A stretch of DNA of 64,000 bases, taken from contig NZ_CP102381.1 in the NCBI RefSeq assembly GCF_029201445.1, positions 806,001 through 870,000 of the forward strand, given 5' to 3'. This DNA is from Thiomicrorhabdus lithotrophica. GTDB taxonomy: Bacteria > Pseudomonadota > Gammaproteobacteria > Thiomicrospirales > Thiomicrospiraceae. Each line of letters starts with the position of its first letter. The first letter of the stretch is position 1. Shown piece by piece: positions 16,069-25,269 of this stretch. The position numbers were made by a program, and so were the translations under genes. Below the pieces are notes generated by a model. It saw only the letters and a list, made by a program, of their open reading frames with translations. It made no database searches and was not told where the DNA came from.

Positions 16069-17169
16069 ATGTCTCAAGAAATTTTTAATTCACTCGTTGG
16101 CAGTGGTCCGGCGATGCAGCAAGTTAAAAAACTAATCCTTCAAGTAGCTCAAACCGATGCGAGTGTTCTGATTTTAGGTGAATCAGGAACGGGTAAAGAG
16201 GTGGTAGCTCAAGCTCTTCATAATTTATCTGATCGAAATAACAGGGCTTTTATTCCTATAAACTGTGGTGCAATACCTGCGGAACTTCTTGAAAGTGAAC
16301 TGTTTGGTCACGAAAAAGGCGCATTTACAGGGGCTATTACGGCCCGTAAAGGCCGTTTTGAGATGGCTGAAAAAGGTTCTATTTTCTTAGATGAAATTGG
16401 TGATATGCCTTTGCCTATGCAGGTGAAACTGTTGCGTGTTCTTCAGGAACGTATCTACGAAAGAGTTGGTGGAAATAAGAGTTTTGAGTGTGATGTAAGG
16501 GTTATTGCGGCAACACATAGAAATCTCGAGGATAATATTGAAGCTGGAGATTTTCGAGAAGATCTATTTTATAGATTAAATGTATTTCCGATTGAAATGC
16601 CTTCACTCAGAGAGAGACCAGAAGATATTCTTGAATTACTCGAATTCATGTTTAGTCGTATTGAGTCTAACGGCCGAAAAGTTCCTTCATTAACAACTCG
16701 AGCTTTAATTGCATTACAGAATTACACTTGGCCAGGAAATGTTAGAGAGCTGGGGAATTTATCAGAACGTCTGTCGATACTGTTTCCTGGGTTAACCGTC
16801 GACTATTCTGATTTGCCACAAAAATACCAAGTAGAGCTAGCTGATGATGCGCAGCTTCTTGTACCAACACCAACTGAGATAACTGTAATTGCCAACTCAG
16901 AAGTTTCTGAATCAGAGAAAATTGTTCGAAATGAAGTAGAGGAAGAAGGTTCTGCTGAAATTAAAAGTTCACCAGGCCTGGTAATGTCAGCTCCAGACCT
17001 AGATCTAGACGAAGGGTTAGATCTAAAGTCTTATTTGGTTGATATGGAGGTTCAGTTGATTCAAAAGGCTTTGTCTCAAACGGATGGTAATGTTTCCCAG
17101 GCGGCCAAATTGTTGCAAACGAATCGAACTACTTTGGTAGAAAAAATTCGTAAGTATGATTTAACTTAA
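16069..17169 (+). CDS. flrA: Sigma54-dependent flagellar master regulator FlrA/FleQ, lacking the N-terminal domain
   Basis: 366 residues. The AAA+ domain begins almost at residue 1: GESGTGKE (Walker A) near 38, GAFTGA (sigma54-contact loop) near 84, FLDEIGDMP (Walker B) near 105, and [16 protein letters not shown] with WPGNVREL. A variable acidic linker (~255-315) is followed by a Fis-type helix-turn-helix ([22 protein letters not shown]). FleQ/FlrA proteins are normally about 470-490 residues with a ~120-residue N-terminal receiver-like domain; here that domain is missing and only 88 bases separate this ATG from the previous gene, so no room exists for it. It should open sigma54 promoters of class II flagellar genes. 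Confidence 0.85.
   Translation: MSQEIFNSLVGSGPAMQQVKKLILQVAQTDASVLILGESGTGKEVVAQALHNLSDRNNRAFIPINCGAIPAELLESELFGHEKGAFTGAITARKGRFEMAEKGSIFLDEIGDMPLPMQVKLLRVLQERIYERVGGNKSFECDVRVIAATHRNLEDNIEAGDFREDLFYRLNVFPIEMPSLRERPEDILELLEFMFSRIESNGRKVPSLTTRALIALQNYTWPGNVRELGNLSERLSILFPGLTVDYSDLPQKYQVELADDAQLLVPTPTEITVIANSEVSESEKIVRNEVEEEGSAEIKSSPGLVMSAPDLDLDEGLDLKSYLVDMEVQLIQKALSQTDGNVSQAAKLLQTNRTTLVEKIRKYDLT
16971..16982. repeat. Iterated palindrome ACCAGGCCTGGT
   Basis: Perfect copy in the flrA linker region, read CCA GGC CTG GTA (PGLV). First copy after the long palindrome-free interval. Confidence 0.9.
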
Positions 17170-17189
17170 TAAGTTGTAGGTGAGTTATT

Positions 17190-18338
17190 TTGATAAACAT
17201 TGAAGAACAGGCACGTTTAAAAGAGTTAGAAGATGCTTTTAATTTGTTTAATCAAACTTCAATGCAACTTACCACTTCATATGATGCTTTACAAGCCCAA
17301 ACGGCACATCTACAAAAACAGCTTGCTGAAAGTGATCAAGAAAAAAATCAAGTTGCTGACAAGCTAAGCCGCTTACTAAATCTGCTGCCAGCCGGTGTTA
17401 TTGGTCTAGATAAAAAAAACCAAATAGTTGAGATGAATCCAAGTGCTCAAGAGATACTAGGTGCTGATGCCGTTGGACGTGATTGGGACGTAGTTATCAT
17501 GAATGTGTTTCTCAGTACCAACGATGCAGGGGAATTAATCAGACATGACGGTTCGGTTTATCAATTGTCTGAAACGCCTGCGGATAATGATTTAAATCGA
17601 ACATTGTTGATTCAAGATGTGACTTCTGCACGACACTTACAAGAACACGTTAACCGCCATCAACGATTACAATCAATGGGTGAAATGGCAGCCTCATTAG
17701 CTCATCAGATACGAACTCCTCTCTCTTCCGCTCTGCTTTATGTTTCGCAAATGAACTCTAAACATTTAGATGAAGACAAGCGTGAAAGGTTTGTGGGCAA
17801 AGCGCTGAACAGTCTGAATCATCTTGAGGCTCTAGTAAAAGATATGCTGCAGTATGCAAAGGGCGGAAAAGGCAGTGAAAAGGAGATTGTCATTGATACT
17901 TTAATGGCGAGTCTTGAACAAGGTGTTGAAGCGCAAATCCATCAATCTCAAAGTACTATTCGCTTTAACGCGTTTATACCAGGCCTGGTAATTACTGGAG
18001 ATAAAGACGCTCTGTTGACTGCTTTGCAGAATCTGGTTGGAAATGCAATCGATGTGGTGGGAAGAACTGCTGAGATTGAGGTGACTGTAAACAAAATATC
18101 AGATGACAAGGTTGATTTGGTAATTAGTGATAAAGGGCCTGGAATTGAGTCAGAACACCTAGAAAAAATATTTGAACCATTTTATACAAGCCGGGCAAAA
18201 GGAACAGGTTTGGGTTTAGCTGTGGTTAGGGCTATTGCAGAAGCACATAATGGTGAGATTTGGGTTAAGTCGATAGTAGGTTATGGCACGCAATTTGGTT
18301 TGCGATTACCGTTAACATCTAGAAAGGAAATTGCATGA
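17190..18338 (+). CDS. flrB: Flagellar two-component sensor kinase FlrB/FleS
   Basis: 382 residues, no membrane segment, so cytoplasmic. An N-terminal coiled coil (~1-60) and PAS domain (~60-145, LPAGVIGLDKKNQIVEMNPSAQEILGAD) precede the kinase: H-box MAASLAHQIRTPLSSALL with the phosphorylated His near residue 171, N-box LVGNAIDVV, G1 DKGPGI, F-box FEPFYTSRAKGTGLGL. It phosphorylates FlrC, encoded next with a 4-base overlap. TTG is used as start, 6 bases after an AGGTGAG site; no earlier ATG fits and a later start would remove the coiled coil. Known Vibrio relatives activate middle flagellar genes through FlrC. Confidence 0.9.
   Translation: MINIEEQARLKELEDAFNLFNQTSMQLTTSYDALQAQTAHLQKQLAESDQEKNQVADKLSRLLNLLPAGVIGLDKKNQIVEMNPSAQEILGADAVGRDWDVVIMNVFLSTNDAGELIRHDGSVYQLSETPADNDLNRTLLIQDVTSARHLQEHVNRHQRLQSMGEMAASLAHQIRTPLSSALLYVSQMNSKHLDEDKRERFVGKALNSLNHLEALVKDMLQYAKGGKGSEKEIVIDTLMASLEQGVEAQIHQSQSTIRFNAFIPGLVITGDKDALLTALQNLVGNAIDVVGRTAEIEVTVNKISDDKVDLVISDKGPGIESEHLEKIFEPFYTSRAKGTGLGLAVVRAIAEAHNGEIWVKSIVGYGTQFGLRLPLTSRKEIA
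17978..17989. repeat. Iterated palindrome ACCAGGCCTGGT
   Basis: Perfect copy in flrB, 1 kb from the flrA copy, read CCA GGC CTG GTA (PGLV), with flanking T/TAATT extending the symmetry. Confidence 0.9.
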
Positions 18339-19744
18339 GTATTGCTAAAATTTTAGTAGTTGAAGATGATTCTGAGCTACAAGAAGCCTTGGTTGATACT
18401 TTAAGCTTGAATGGTTTTGAAATTATCAGTGTAAGTAGTGCTGAAGAAGCTTTGCATGCGTTGGATGATGAGATCGGTATGGTGTTCAGTGATATTCGTA
18501 TGGATGGTATGGACGGTTATGCTTTAATGATGAGAATTCGAGCAATTAAACCTTATCTGCCAATTGTGTTAATGACCGCGTACGGAACTATAGAACAAGC
18601 GGTTGATGCAATGAAAGCTGGAGCGGTTGACTACATTGTTAAGCCGTTTGAAGCGAATGTATTAGTTGAAAAGGCTAAGGTTTATTTTAATCGTGATGCT
18701 TCTAGTGAAGATGATTTTATCGTTGCTGATCCTGCCACACAACAGCTAAAAAATATGGCTAAAAAAGTAGCCGAAAGTGAGGCGAGTGTTTTAATTAGCG
18801 GTGAAAGTGGGACTGGTAAAGAGGTCCTGGCACGTTACATTCATATGCAGTCTCCTAGAGCCAAGCAGCCTTTTGTCGCGATTAACTGTGCTGCGATTCC
18901 TGAAAGCATGCTTGAAGCGATGCTGTTTGGTTATGAGAAAGGAGCGTTTACAGGTGCGGCTAAGGCGATGCCAGGTAAGTTTGAACAAGCTCAGCAAGGT
19001 ACGATATTTTTAGATGAAATTGGTGAAATGAAACCAGATTTGCAAGCCAAGTTATTGCGTGTTTTGCAAGAAAAAGAAGTCGAAAGAATTGGTAGTACTA
19101 AGGTTGTAGAACTTAATGTCCGAGTTTTAAGTGCCTCTAATATCGATATGAAAAAAGCGATTGCAGATGGAACTTTTAGGGATGATTTATTTTATAGGCT
19201 TAATGTTTTCCCTATGATGTTGCCACCCCTGAGAGAACGTCAACGAGATATCGCCGCAATAGCTGAGCGCTTAATTCAGAGACACTGTGGTTCAGCACGA
19301 GTACAGCCTATGATTTCAGCTCCTGCAATGAAGCGTTTAATTCAATATAACTGGCCTGGTAATATTCGTGAACTCGATAATGTTATTCAACGCGCATTAG
19401 TGATGATGTCGGGTGACACCATTAAAGAACAGAATATTTTATTAGATGATGGTTTTGACACGCATATTACATTAAATTCTAAAGACACGGATACAGTGTT
19501 TAATAGTCATGAGGAGCAGCAGCCTAAAGAACCTCCTGAAGAAGTTGTAGCGCAGGATAATACCGACTTTAAACCCATAGAGTTACCAATGGATTTAAAG
19601 GCAAGAGAAACTCAGCTTATTTTGGAGACTTTACGTCAGAATTCAGGGCATAGACAAAAAACCGCCGAAGCTTTGAATATTAGCCCGAGAACCTTGCGTT
19701 ATAAGATAGCTAAGCTAAAAGAACAAGGTGTTGATGTTCCTTAA
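18335..19744 (+). CDS. flrC: Sigma54-dependent response regulator FlrC/FleR
   Basis: 469 residues. Receiver domain 1-120 with acidic pocket EDD, phospho-accepting Asp in MVFSDIRMDGMDG (near residue 53) and VKPF Lys. AAA+ domain ~135-370: [38 protein letters not shown] and WPGNIREL. C-terminal Fis-like helix-turn-helix (RQKTAEALNISPRTLRYKIAKLKEQG). Phosphorylated by FlrB, it should activate sigma54 promoters, of which five are visible in this window. ATG overlaps the flrB stop by four bases. No terminator is clear before the fliE promoter. Confidence 0.92.
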   Translation: MSIAKILVVEDDSELQEALVDTLSLNGFEIISVSSAEEALHALDDEIGMVFSDIRMDGMDGYALMMRIRAIKPYLPIVLMTAYGTIEQAVDAMKAGAVDYIVKPFEANVLVEKAKVYFNRDASSEDDFIVADPATQQLKNMAKKVAESEASVLISGESGTGKEVLARYIHMQSPRAKQPFVAINCAAIPESMLEAMLFGYEKGAFTGAAKAMPGKFEQAQQGTIFLDEIGEMKPDLQAKLLRVLQEKEVERIGSTKVVELNVRVLSASNIDMKKAIADGTFRDDLFYRLNVFPMMLPPLRERQRDIAAIAERLIQRHCGSARVQPMISAPAMKRLIQYNWPGNIRELDNVIQRALVMMSGDTIKEQNILLDDGFDTHITLNSKDTDTVFNSHEEQQPKEPPEEVVAQDNTDFKPIELPMDLKARETQLILETLRQNSGHRQKTAEALNISPRTLRYKIAKLKEQGVDVP

Positions 19745-19808
19745 AACCGAACTTTATCGGCCAGGATTACGAATAGTTTAGCGATTTGTTGGTTTTTTGA
19801 CAGAAATA

Positions 19809-19824
19809 TGGCATATCAATTGCT
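19809..19824 (+). promoter_or_regulatory. Sigma54 promoter of the fliE operon
   Basis: TGGCATATCAATTGCT matches the -24/-12 consensus with both TTGC and TGGCA intact and the required 12-base GG-to-GC distance. It lies 89 bases before the fliE ATG, just after flrC, and probably drives the long fliE-to-fliK or longer unit. Confidence 0.85.
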
Positions 19825-19912
19825 GAAAGACTGATAGAACTATGTGATAATAAATCACATTCTTTAGAATTAGTTGAAATAGCTTATAGCCTATTTGGAG
19901 TTGATAATACAG

Positions 19913-20251
19913 ATGAACCCGATTGATACACAAAGTTTAATGTTACAAATGCGATCTTTAGCTGCTCAAGCAGAAGCTAAACCGGTTGCTGATGTCACTG
20001 AAACTGCTAAAAGTGGTCAAGATCAAGTGGCTAATTTTGCCGATTTGTTGGCTGAATCTGTTCAGTCGGTAAATCGTGAACAGCATAAATCAGGTGATAT
20101 GAAAAAAGCATTTGAACAAGGTGATCTAGACATTGAGTTATCTGAAGTGATGCTTCAAGCTCAAAAGGCCAGTTTATCTTTTCAGGCCATGACAGAGGTT
20201 AGAAACAAACTGGTTGAAGCTTATAAGACAGTAATCAACATGCCTATGTAG
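19913..20251 (+). CDS. fliE: Flagellar hook-basal body protein FliE
   Basis: 112 residues. The family C-terminal signature is [40 protein letters not shown], with [13 protein letters not shown] earlier. FliE is the MS-ring/rod junction protein, exported early by the type III apparatus. ATG 19913 gives the usual length; a TTG at 19895 would add six residues. It heads the fliEFGHIJK block as in Vibrio and Pseudomonas. Confidence 0.92.
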   Translation: MNPIDTQSLMLQMRSLAAQAEAKPVADVTETAKSGQDQVANFADLLAESVQSVNREQHKSGDMKKAFEQGDLDIELSEVMLQAQKASLSFQAMTEVRNKLVEAYKTVINMPM

Positions 20252-20318
20252 TGAAAAGTAGCTAGAGAATTATTTTCTGGCTTTACTGCATTAATTTTAA
20301 AGACAAGAAGATTTCATA

Positions 20319-22010
20319 ATGGCCGAACAGCAAGCGTCTATCGACAATTCATTAAATACCCAACTTCCCGCAGGTGCAGGGTCTACGCTGCTAAATAATC
20401 TCACATCTCTATCTGTAGCCAAACAAGTAAGTATTGTTATTGCCCTTGCTGCATCCTTAGCATTAGTCGTTGGTATTGTTTTGTGGTCGCAAAATACGCC
20501 ATACACTCTTCTTTTTGGCAGTGTTGATGCCAAGGATATGAATGAGATTGTTCAAACTCTCGAACAAGATGGCATCCAATATAAGATTGATCAAGGAAGT
20601 GGGGGTATCCTTGTCCCTACTGATAAGGTTTATTCATTACGTCTGAAACTTGCTGCGGCAGGTTATCCAAAACAAGCCGCAACTGGTTATCAGCTTCTTG
20701 ATGTTGAGCAAGGCTTTGGAATATCTCAGTTTAAAGAGACTACTCGATATCACCGAGCTTTAGAAGGGGAGCTAGCCAAGTCTATTTCATCCATTAATTC
20801 AGTGAAGTCTGCACGAGTTATGCTGGGTTTGCCAAAGCGCTCTGTCTTTGTAAGAAAACAACAAAAACCTTCCGCTTCCGTTGTAGTGAAGCTTTATCCT
20901 GGTAGAACACTGAATGAAGAGCAAGTCAGTGCGGTTGTGTACTTAGTAGCATCCAGTATTCCCAACATGGAAGCTAAATCTGTTACGGTTGTGGATCAGC
21001 ACGGAAACCTCTTGACTGGTTCAACTTCAAGTACTGGCATGCTAAATATGAGCATGAAACAATTGGATTATACCCGCCAAGTCGAAGAGACGCTTTCTAG
21101 TCGTATCGTTAAGTTATTAGCCCCAATTGTGGGGGGTGAAAATAAAGTAAGAGCGCAAGTTACAGCTGAATTAGATTTTACACAACAAGAACAAACACGC
21201 GAAAACTATGAGCCTGATCCAGAAGCCATTCGTTCCGAACAAGAAGTTAAAGAGATTAACCGTAATCAGGGACCCACTGGAATCCCTGGTGCTTTAACTA
21301 ATCAACCACCTAGAGCGGGCCTGGCACCTGAAGAAGGTTACACGCCAGATGGTGATCCAAACCTAAAAAGCTCCAGTGAGAAGAAAACTAAAAATTATGA
21401 ATTAGATAGAACAGTTAGTCATATCAAAAACTCAGTGGGGAATATTCGCAGATTATCAGTGGCGGTGGTTTTAGATGACAAAATTAGTCTAGATGAAAAT
21501 GGTTTAATTGTCCGTCAACCACTAGATGAAGCAGAGCTACTTCGTTACAGAAGATTGGTGAGCGATACTGTTGGTTTGGATGAAACTCGTGGAGATACTT
21601 TAAGTGTGGTTAATGCCTCATTTGTTGTAGCCCCTACAGAGGAGTTAGACACGACTCCAATTTGGAAAGAATCATGGTTCTGGAACTTAATTAAACAACT
21701 GTTAGCAGGCCTGGCTGTTTTAATTATTATCTTTGGTGTGATACGTCCAATGCTTAGAGACCTTTCGAAGAAGGAAGAAACTTATCTTGAGTACCCAGAT
21801 GATGTTCCTGAGGAAGAGGAAGAGTTAGAAAATGTAGATGAAATATCTAAGGCTCTAGAGCAAATGAATGAAGAAGTTGAGCAGACCGCAGCAGAGTCGG
21901 AAGCGGAGTCGGAAGCCGAACACGAATTATTAGAAAAAGTTAGAGCCATAGTAGCAGCAAATCCAAAAGTTGCTGCTCATGTTATTAAACAATGGATGTC
22001 TGGAGAATAG
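20319..22010 (+). CDS. fliF: Flagellar MS-ring protein FliF
   Basis: 563 residues. First membrane segment at ~38-60 (VSIVIALAASLALVVGIVLWSQ), the ring-building domain next (YTLLFGSVDAKDMNEIV, SPINSVKSARVMLGLP-like block at ~165-180), a long periplasmic region, and a second membrane segment at ~450-475 (LIKQLLAGLAVLIIIFGVIRPML). The acidic C-terminal tail (EEEEELENVDEI, ending KVRAIVAANPKVAAHVIKQWMSG) binds FliG. FliF oligomerises in the inner membrane as the base of the motor. ATG follows fliE by 67 bases; one base separates its stop from the fliG start. Confidence 0.95.
   Translation: MAEQQASIDNSLNTQLPAGAGSTLLNNLTSLSVAKQVSIVIALAASLALVVGIVLWSQNTPYTLLFGSVDAKDMNEIVQTLEQDGIQYKIDQGSGGILVPTDKVYSLRLKLAAAGYPKQAATGYQLLDVEQGFGISQFKETTRYHRALEGELAKSISSINSVKSARVMLGLPKRSVFVRKQQKPSASVVVKLYPGRTLNEEQVSAVVYLVASSIPNMEAKSVTVVDQHGNLLTGSTSSTGMLNMSMKQLDYTRQVEETLSSRIVKLLAPIVGGENKVRAQVTAELDFTQQEQTRENYEPDPEAIRSEQEVKEINRNQGPTGIPGALTNQPPRAGLAPEEGYTPDGDPNLKSSSEKKTKNYELDRTVSHIKNSVGNIRRLSVAVVLDDKISLDENGLIVRQPLDEAELLRYRRLVSDTVGLDETRGDTLSVVNASFVVAPTEELDTTPIWKESWFWNLIKQLLAGLAVLIIIFGVIRPMLRDLSKKEETYLEYPDDVPEEEEELENVDEISKALEQMNEEVEQTAAESEAESEAEHELLEKVRAIVAANPKVAAHVIKQWMSGE
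21706..21714. repeat. Iterated palindrome, imperfect (AGCAGGCCTGGCT)
   Basis: In the second membrane segment of fliF, read GCA GGC CTG GCT (AGLA). Core intact, outer positions changed symmetrically (GC...GC). Confidence 0.6.
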
Positions 22011-22011
22011 T

Positions 22012-23034
22012 ATGCCTGAATCAGCAATCGAAGAAATGGGTGATGATAACGATATCTCAAAGCTTGATAAGGCCGCAATCTTATTGCTTTCTTTGGGTAA
22101 AGATTCGGCCGCCAAAGTTTTGAAACACCTTAATCCTAGAGAAGTGCAACAGATTGGTTCAGCAATGACTTCTGTTGAAAATGTCTCGCACGATGATATT
22201 CATAATGTCATGCGTTCTTTTTTAGATGAGCTTGGTGAAGATGCTCTGGGTGTTGATCCTAGTGAGTATGCCCAGTCGTTAATGGCTGATGCTTTAGGAG
22301 ATGGTGGTGGTCATCTTATGGATGCGGCATTACTTGGTGACCAAGTTAAAGGCCTTGAAGCGCTCAAGTGGCAACACCCATCAACTATTTCAAATATGCT
22401 TCGTAATGAACACCCTCAGGTGGTGGCTATTGTTTTATCCTATTTTGATTCAGATCAAGCGGCTGAAGTGCTTAGAGGGATACCTGAAAGGTTTCAAGCA
22501 GAAGTTATTTACCGTATCGCTACCCTAACGACTATTCAACCACGCGCACTGTTCGACTTAAACGATGTGCTTGAAAATGCATCGAGTGATGGTGAAGGCG
22601 GTAAATTGGCTTCTATTGGTGGTGAGAAGCGAGCTGCCGAGATCTTAAACTTAGTTGGTAGCGGTGTTGATTCTCGAATCCTTGATGATATATCAATAGA
22701 GCATGAAGAAGTCAGTAAGGCGATTCAGGATAAAATGTTTGTCTTTGATGATATTGGTGGTATTGACGATAGAGGTATTCAAGCGATTGTTGCTGAGGTA
22801 CCAAGTGATGTACTTATTGTGGCTCTTAAAGGTGCTGATACTGAAATTAAAGAGAAGTTCCTTTCTAACCTTTCAAAACGTCAGGCAGATATTATGCGTG
22901 ATGACCTTGAAACGGGAGGGCCTGTTAAACTGAGTGCTGTTGAAGAGGCACAACGTACAATTATTCAGACTGTTCGTCGCTTAGCGGATGAAGAGAAAGT
23001 TATGATGCCTGGCGGTGGTGAGGAGTTTGTGTAA
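22012..23034 (+). CDS. fliG: Motor switch protein FliG
   Basis: 340 residues from ATG 22012, which lies 2 bases after the fliF stop with a GGAGA site; an upstream in-frame start at 21970 would overlap fliF and is not needed. N-terminal domain binds FliF (KLDKAAILLLSLGKDSAAKVLKHLNPREVQQIG). The middle domain has the EHPQ motif (RNEHPQVVAIVLSYF). The C-terminal torque domain includes FDDIGGIDDRGIQAIVAEV and EKFLSNLSKRQADIMRDDLE with the charged residues that meet MotA. It forms the rotor switch with FliM and FliN, also encoded here. Confidence 0.95.
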   Translation: MPESAIEEMGDDNDISKLDKAAILLLSLGKDSAAKVLKHLNPREVQQIGSAMTSVENVSHDDIHNVMRSFLDELGEDALGVDPSEYAQSLMADALGDGGGHLMDAALLGDQVKGLEALKWQHPSTISNMLRNEHPQVVAIVLSYFDSDQAAEVLRGIPERFQAEVIYRIATLTTIQPRALFDLNDVLENASSDGEGGKLASIGGEKRAAEILNLVGSGVDSRILDDISIEHEEVSKAIQDKMFVFDDIGGIDDRGIQAIVAEVPSDVLIVALKGADTEIKEKFLSNLSKRQADIMRDDLETGGPVKLSAVEEAQRTIIQTVRRLADEEKVMMPGGGEEFV

Positions 23035-23820
23035 GTGAGCAATCAACTGCTAGACACAGAATCCGCCTTTAAAGAAGATGAACCAGGTGTGACAAAACTA
23101 GTTCAATCTTCAGAACTCGATTCGCCTAATATTGAACCTTGGATGCTCTCTAATTTTGAAAGTGAAGATGAAGTTAATTCAGAAGATGTTTCGGATAAGG
23201 TTTATGAAAAAATGCAGAAGGCGTTGCAACCAAAATTGCAACAACAAGCTGAGTTATTAAAGCAAGAAGCTTATGATAAAGCTTTTCAAAAAGGTTTCGA
23301 AGAAGGATTAGTAAAAGGTCAGGAAGAGGGTTCTAGGCAAGGCGAATCCGAAGCTAAGGCTGAAGTTATGAAGACTTTAGAGCCTAAGCTAGAACAGTTT
23401 GATTCTATCTTAACTGCTTTACAGCAACCTTTTGATTCTTTAGAGAAAAAGCTCTATTCAGAACTTGTTGATTTTGCACTTCATGTAACGCAAACAGTTA
23501 TTAAAAAAAGTGTGCTTGAGCAAAAGGATTGGGTCTTGCATGCCGTTCAAGAAGCTGTTGCTCAGCTGCCTGAATCATCAAATGTCATTAATGTTTATTT
23601 ACATCCTGATGATTTAGCTTTCTTACAGATATCAAAGCCATCAATTTCAGAAAACTGGCAATTACACGAAAGTATGAATGTAGAGACAGGTACCTGTTTA
23701 GTTAAGCAAGATTACTCAACTATATTAAATAGTTGGATAGCGCGTTTTGATGAGGTTGTACAACAGGTATCACAAGATGTTTCTGAAGAATCAGAACAAG
23801 AACCATCTCTAGATAAATAA
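23035..23820 (+). CDS. fliH: Flagellar export ATPase regulator FliH
   Basis: 261 residues, starting GTG immediately after the fliG stop. The centre (~60-105) is Gln/Glu/Lys-rich and coiled, with the GxxxG-type run FQKGFEEGLVKGQEEGSRQGE typical of FliH. The C-terminal domain (FALHVTQTVIKKSVLEQKDWVLHAVQEAVAQLP, VYLHPDDLAFL) matches the HrpE/YscL-like part that forms the ATPase peripheral stalk. It works in the cytoplasm with FliI, encoded next. GTG is supported by its exact adjacency and by the absence of a nearby ATG. Confidence 0.88.
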   Translation: MSNQLLDTESAFKEDEPGVTKLVQSSELDSPNIEPWMLSNFESEDEVNSEDVSDKVYEKMQKALQPKLQQQAELLKQEAYDKAFQKGFEEGLVKGQEEGSRQGESEAKAEVMKTLEPKLEQFDSILTALQQPFDSLEKKLYSELVDFALHVTQTVIKKSVLEQKDWVLHAVQEAVAQLPESSNVINVYLHPDDLAFLQISKPSISENWQLHESMNVETGTCLVKQDYSTILNSWIARFDEVVQQVSQDVSEESEQEPSLDK

Positions 23821-23875
23821 AGCCAGATTTTAACTCGGTGGTTTTTTGTCATCTACAAATCTATAGAAGAACGCC

Positions 23876-25222
23876 ATGGAACTGACTAAACGATTAAATC
23901 AAAATCTAAGTGATAAGTTAAAACACTTGCGAGAGTCAGCTATTAAGCCACAAGCTCTAAAAGTGGCAGGACGTTTGGTGCGAATGGTTGGAATGACTTT
24001 AGAAGTGGTCGGGACTTTTGCTCCGATTGGTTCTCGATGTCAAATTATGCGTGGTCGCGACTTCCCCCCTATTGAAGCAGAGGTTGTTGGCTTTCATGAG
24101 GGGCGCCTGTTTTTAATGCCTATTGGGGATACCAATGGTTTAGCACCCAATGCTGAGGTTTTACCTGTAGATGGCGGTGTTAAAGTTGGTGTAGGTTATG
24201 GCATGCTTGGACGAGTTGTTAGTGGCACAGGAGAACCTTTAGATGGACTTGGTTCAATTGAGGTAACGGACTATATTCCACTGACTGGCGAAAGAATTAA
24301 CCCTCTTAGCCGTCATCCAATTACTGACTCATTAGATGTTGGAATTAAAGCTATAAATGGTTTGCTTACCCTTGGTAAAGGCCAACGTATTGGCTTGATG
24401 GCTGGTACTGGTGTAGGTAAGAGTGTTTTACTTGGAATGATGACCCGTTATACCGATGCGGATGTTGTGGTAGTGGGTTTGGTTGGTGAACGTGGACGAG
24501 AAGTGAATGAATTCGTTCGTCAAAATTTAGGTGAGGAAGGCTTGAAACGATCGGTTGTTGTTGCAACGCCTGCTGATGATCCGCCGCTCATGCGTTTACA
24601 TGGTGCAATGTTAGCAACTGCAATTGCAGAATATTTTAGAGAGCAGGGAAAGAATGTACTTTTACTCATGGATTCTTTAACTCGTTTTGCACAAGCTCAG
24701 CGTGAAATTGCTCTCGCCGTTGGTGAGCCACCTGCTAGTAAGGGGTATCCACCTTCGGTTTTTGCAAAGCTACCCCAGTTAGTTGAGAGGGCTGGAAATG
24801 GAAAGATGGGTGGCGGTTCAATTACAGCAATTTATACAGTTTTGGCAGAAGGCGATGATCAATCTGATCCAATTGTAGACTCCGCACGAGGGGTGCTTGA
24901 TGGTCATATCGTTCTTTCAAGGGACATTGCAGATAGTGGTCGCTATCCAGCGATTGATGTCGAATCATCTATTAGTCGAGTCATGGTGGATATTGTTCCT
25001 GAAGAGCAGTTAAAAATGGCAAGAAAGTTTAAAAGCTTGTACTCCACGTATCAGCAAAATCATGATTTGATCAGTGTTGGAGCTTACCGTAAAGGAGCCG
25101 ACTCAGAAATTGATGAGGCTATTGCTAAGCATTCAACATTAAATGAATTCCTGTCTCAAGGGATTCACGAGCATTTCTCTGTTCAGCAGTCGTTGGATGG
25201 TTTAAAAATTGCGCTCAGCTAA
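23876..25222 (+). CDS. fliI: Flagellum-specific export ATPase FliI
   Basis: 448 residues. Walker A GTGVGKS near 174-180, GERGREVNEF, Walker B LLMDSLTRFAQAQRE, and GEPPASKGYPPSVF, all diagnostic for the F1-beta-like type III secretion ATPase. The N-terminal beta-barrel (~25-95) and the C-terminal substrate-binding part are complete. It energises export-substrate unloading at the C ring with FliH and FliJ. It follows fliH by 55 bases and precedes fliJ by 47. Confidence 0.95.
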   Translation: MELTKRLNQNLSDKLKHLRESAIKPQALKVAGRLVRMVGMTLEVVGTFAPIGSRCQIMRGRDFPPIEAEVVGFHEGRLFLMPIGDTNGLAPNAEVLPVDGGVKVGVGYGMLGRVVSGTGEPLDGLGSIEVTDYIPLTGERINPLSRHPITDSLDVGIKAINGLLTLGKGQRIGLMAGTGVGKSVLLGMMTRYTDADVVVVGLVGERGREVNEFVRQNLGEEGLKRSVVVATPADDPPLMRLHGAMLATAIAEYFREQGKNVLLLMDSLTRFAQAQREIALAVGEPPASKGYPPSVFAKLPQLVERAGNGKMGGGSITAIYTVLAEGDDQSDPIVDSARGVLDGHIVLSRDIADSGRYPAIDVESSISRVMVDIVPEEQLKMARKFKSLYSTYQQNHDLISVGAYRKGADSEIDEAIAKHSTLNEFLSQGIHEHFSVQQSLDGLKIALS

Positions 25223-25269
25223 ATAGGTGGAAAAGCGCTTTATTCTTATTTTTAAAGGTTGTTAGATTT

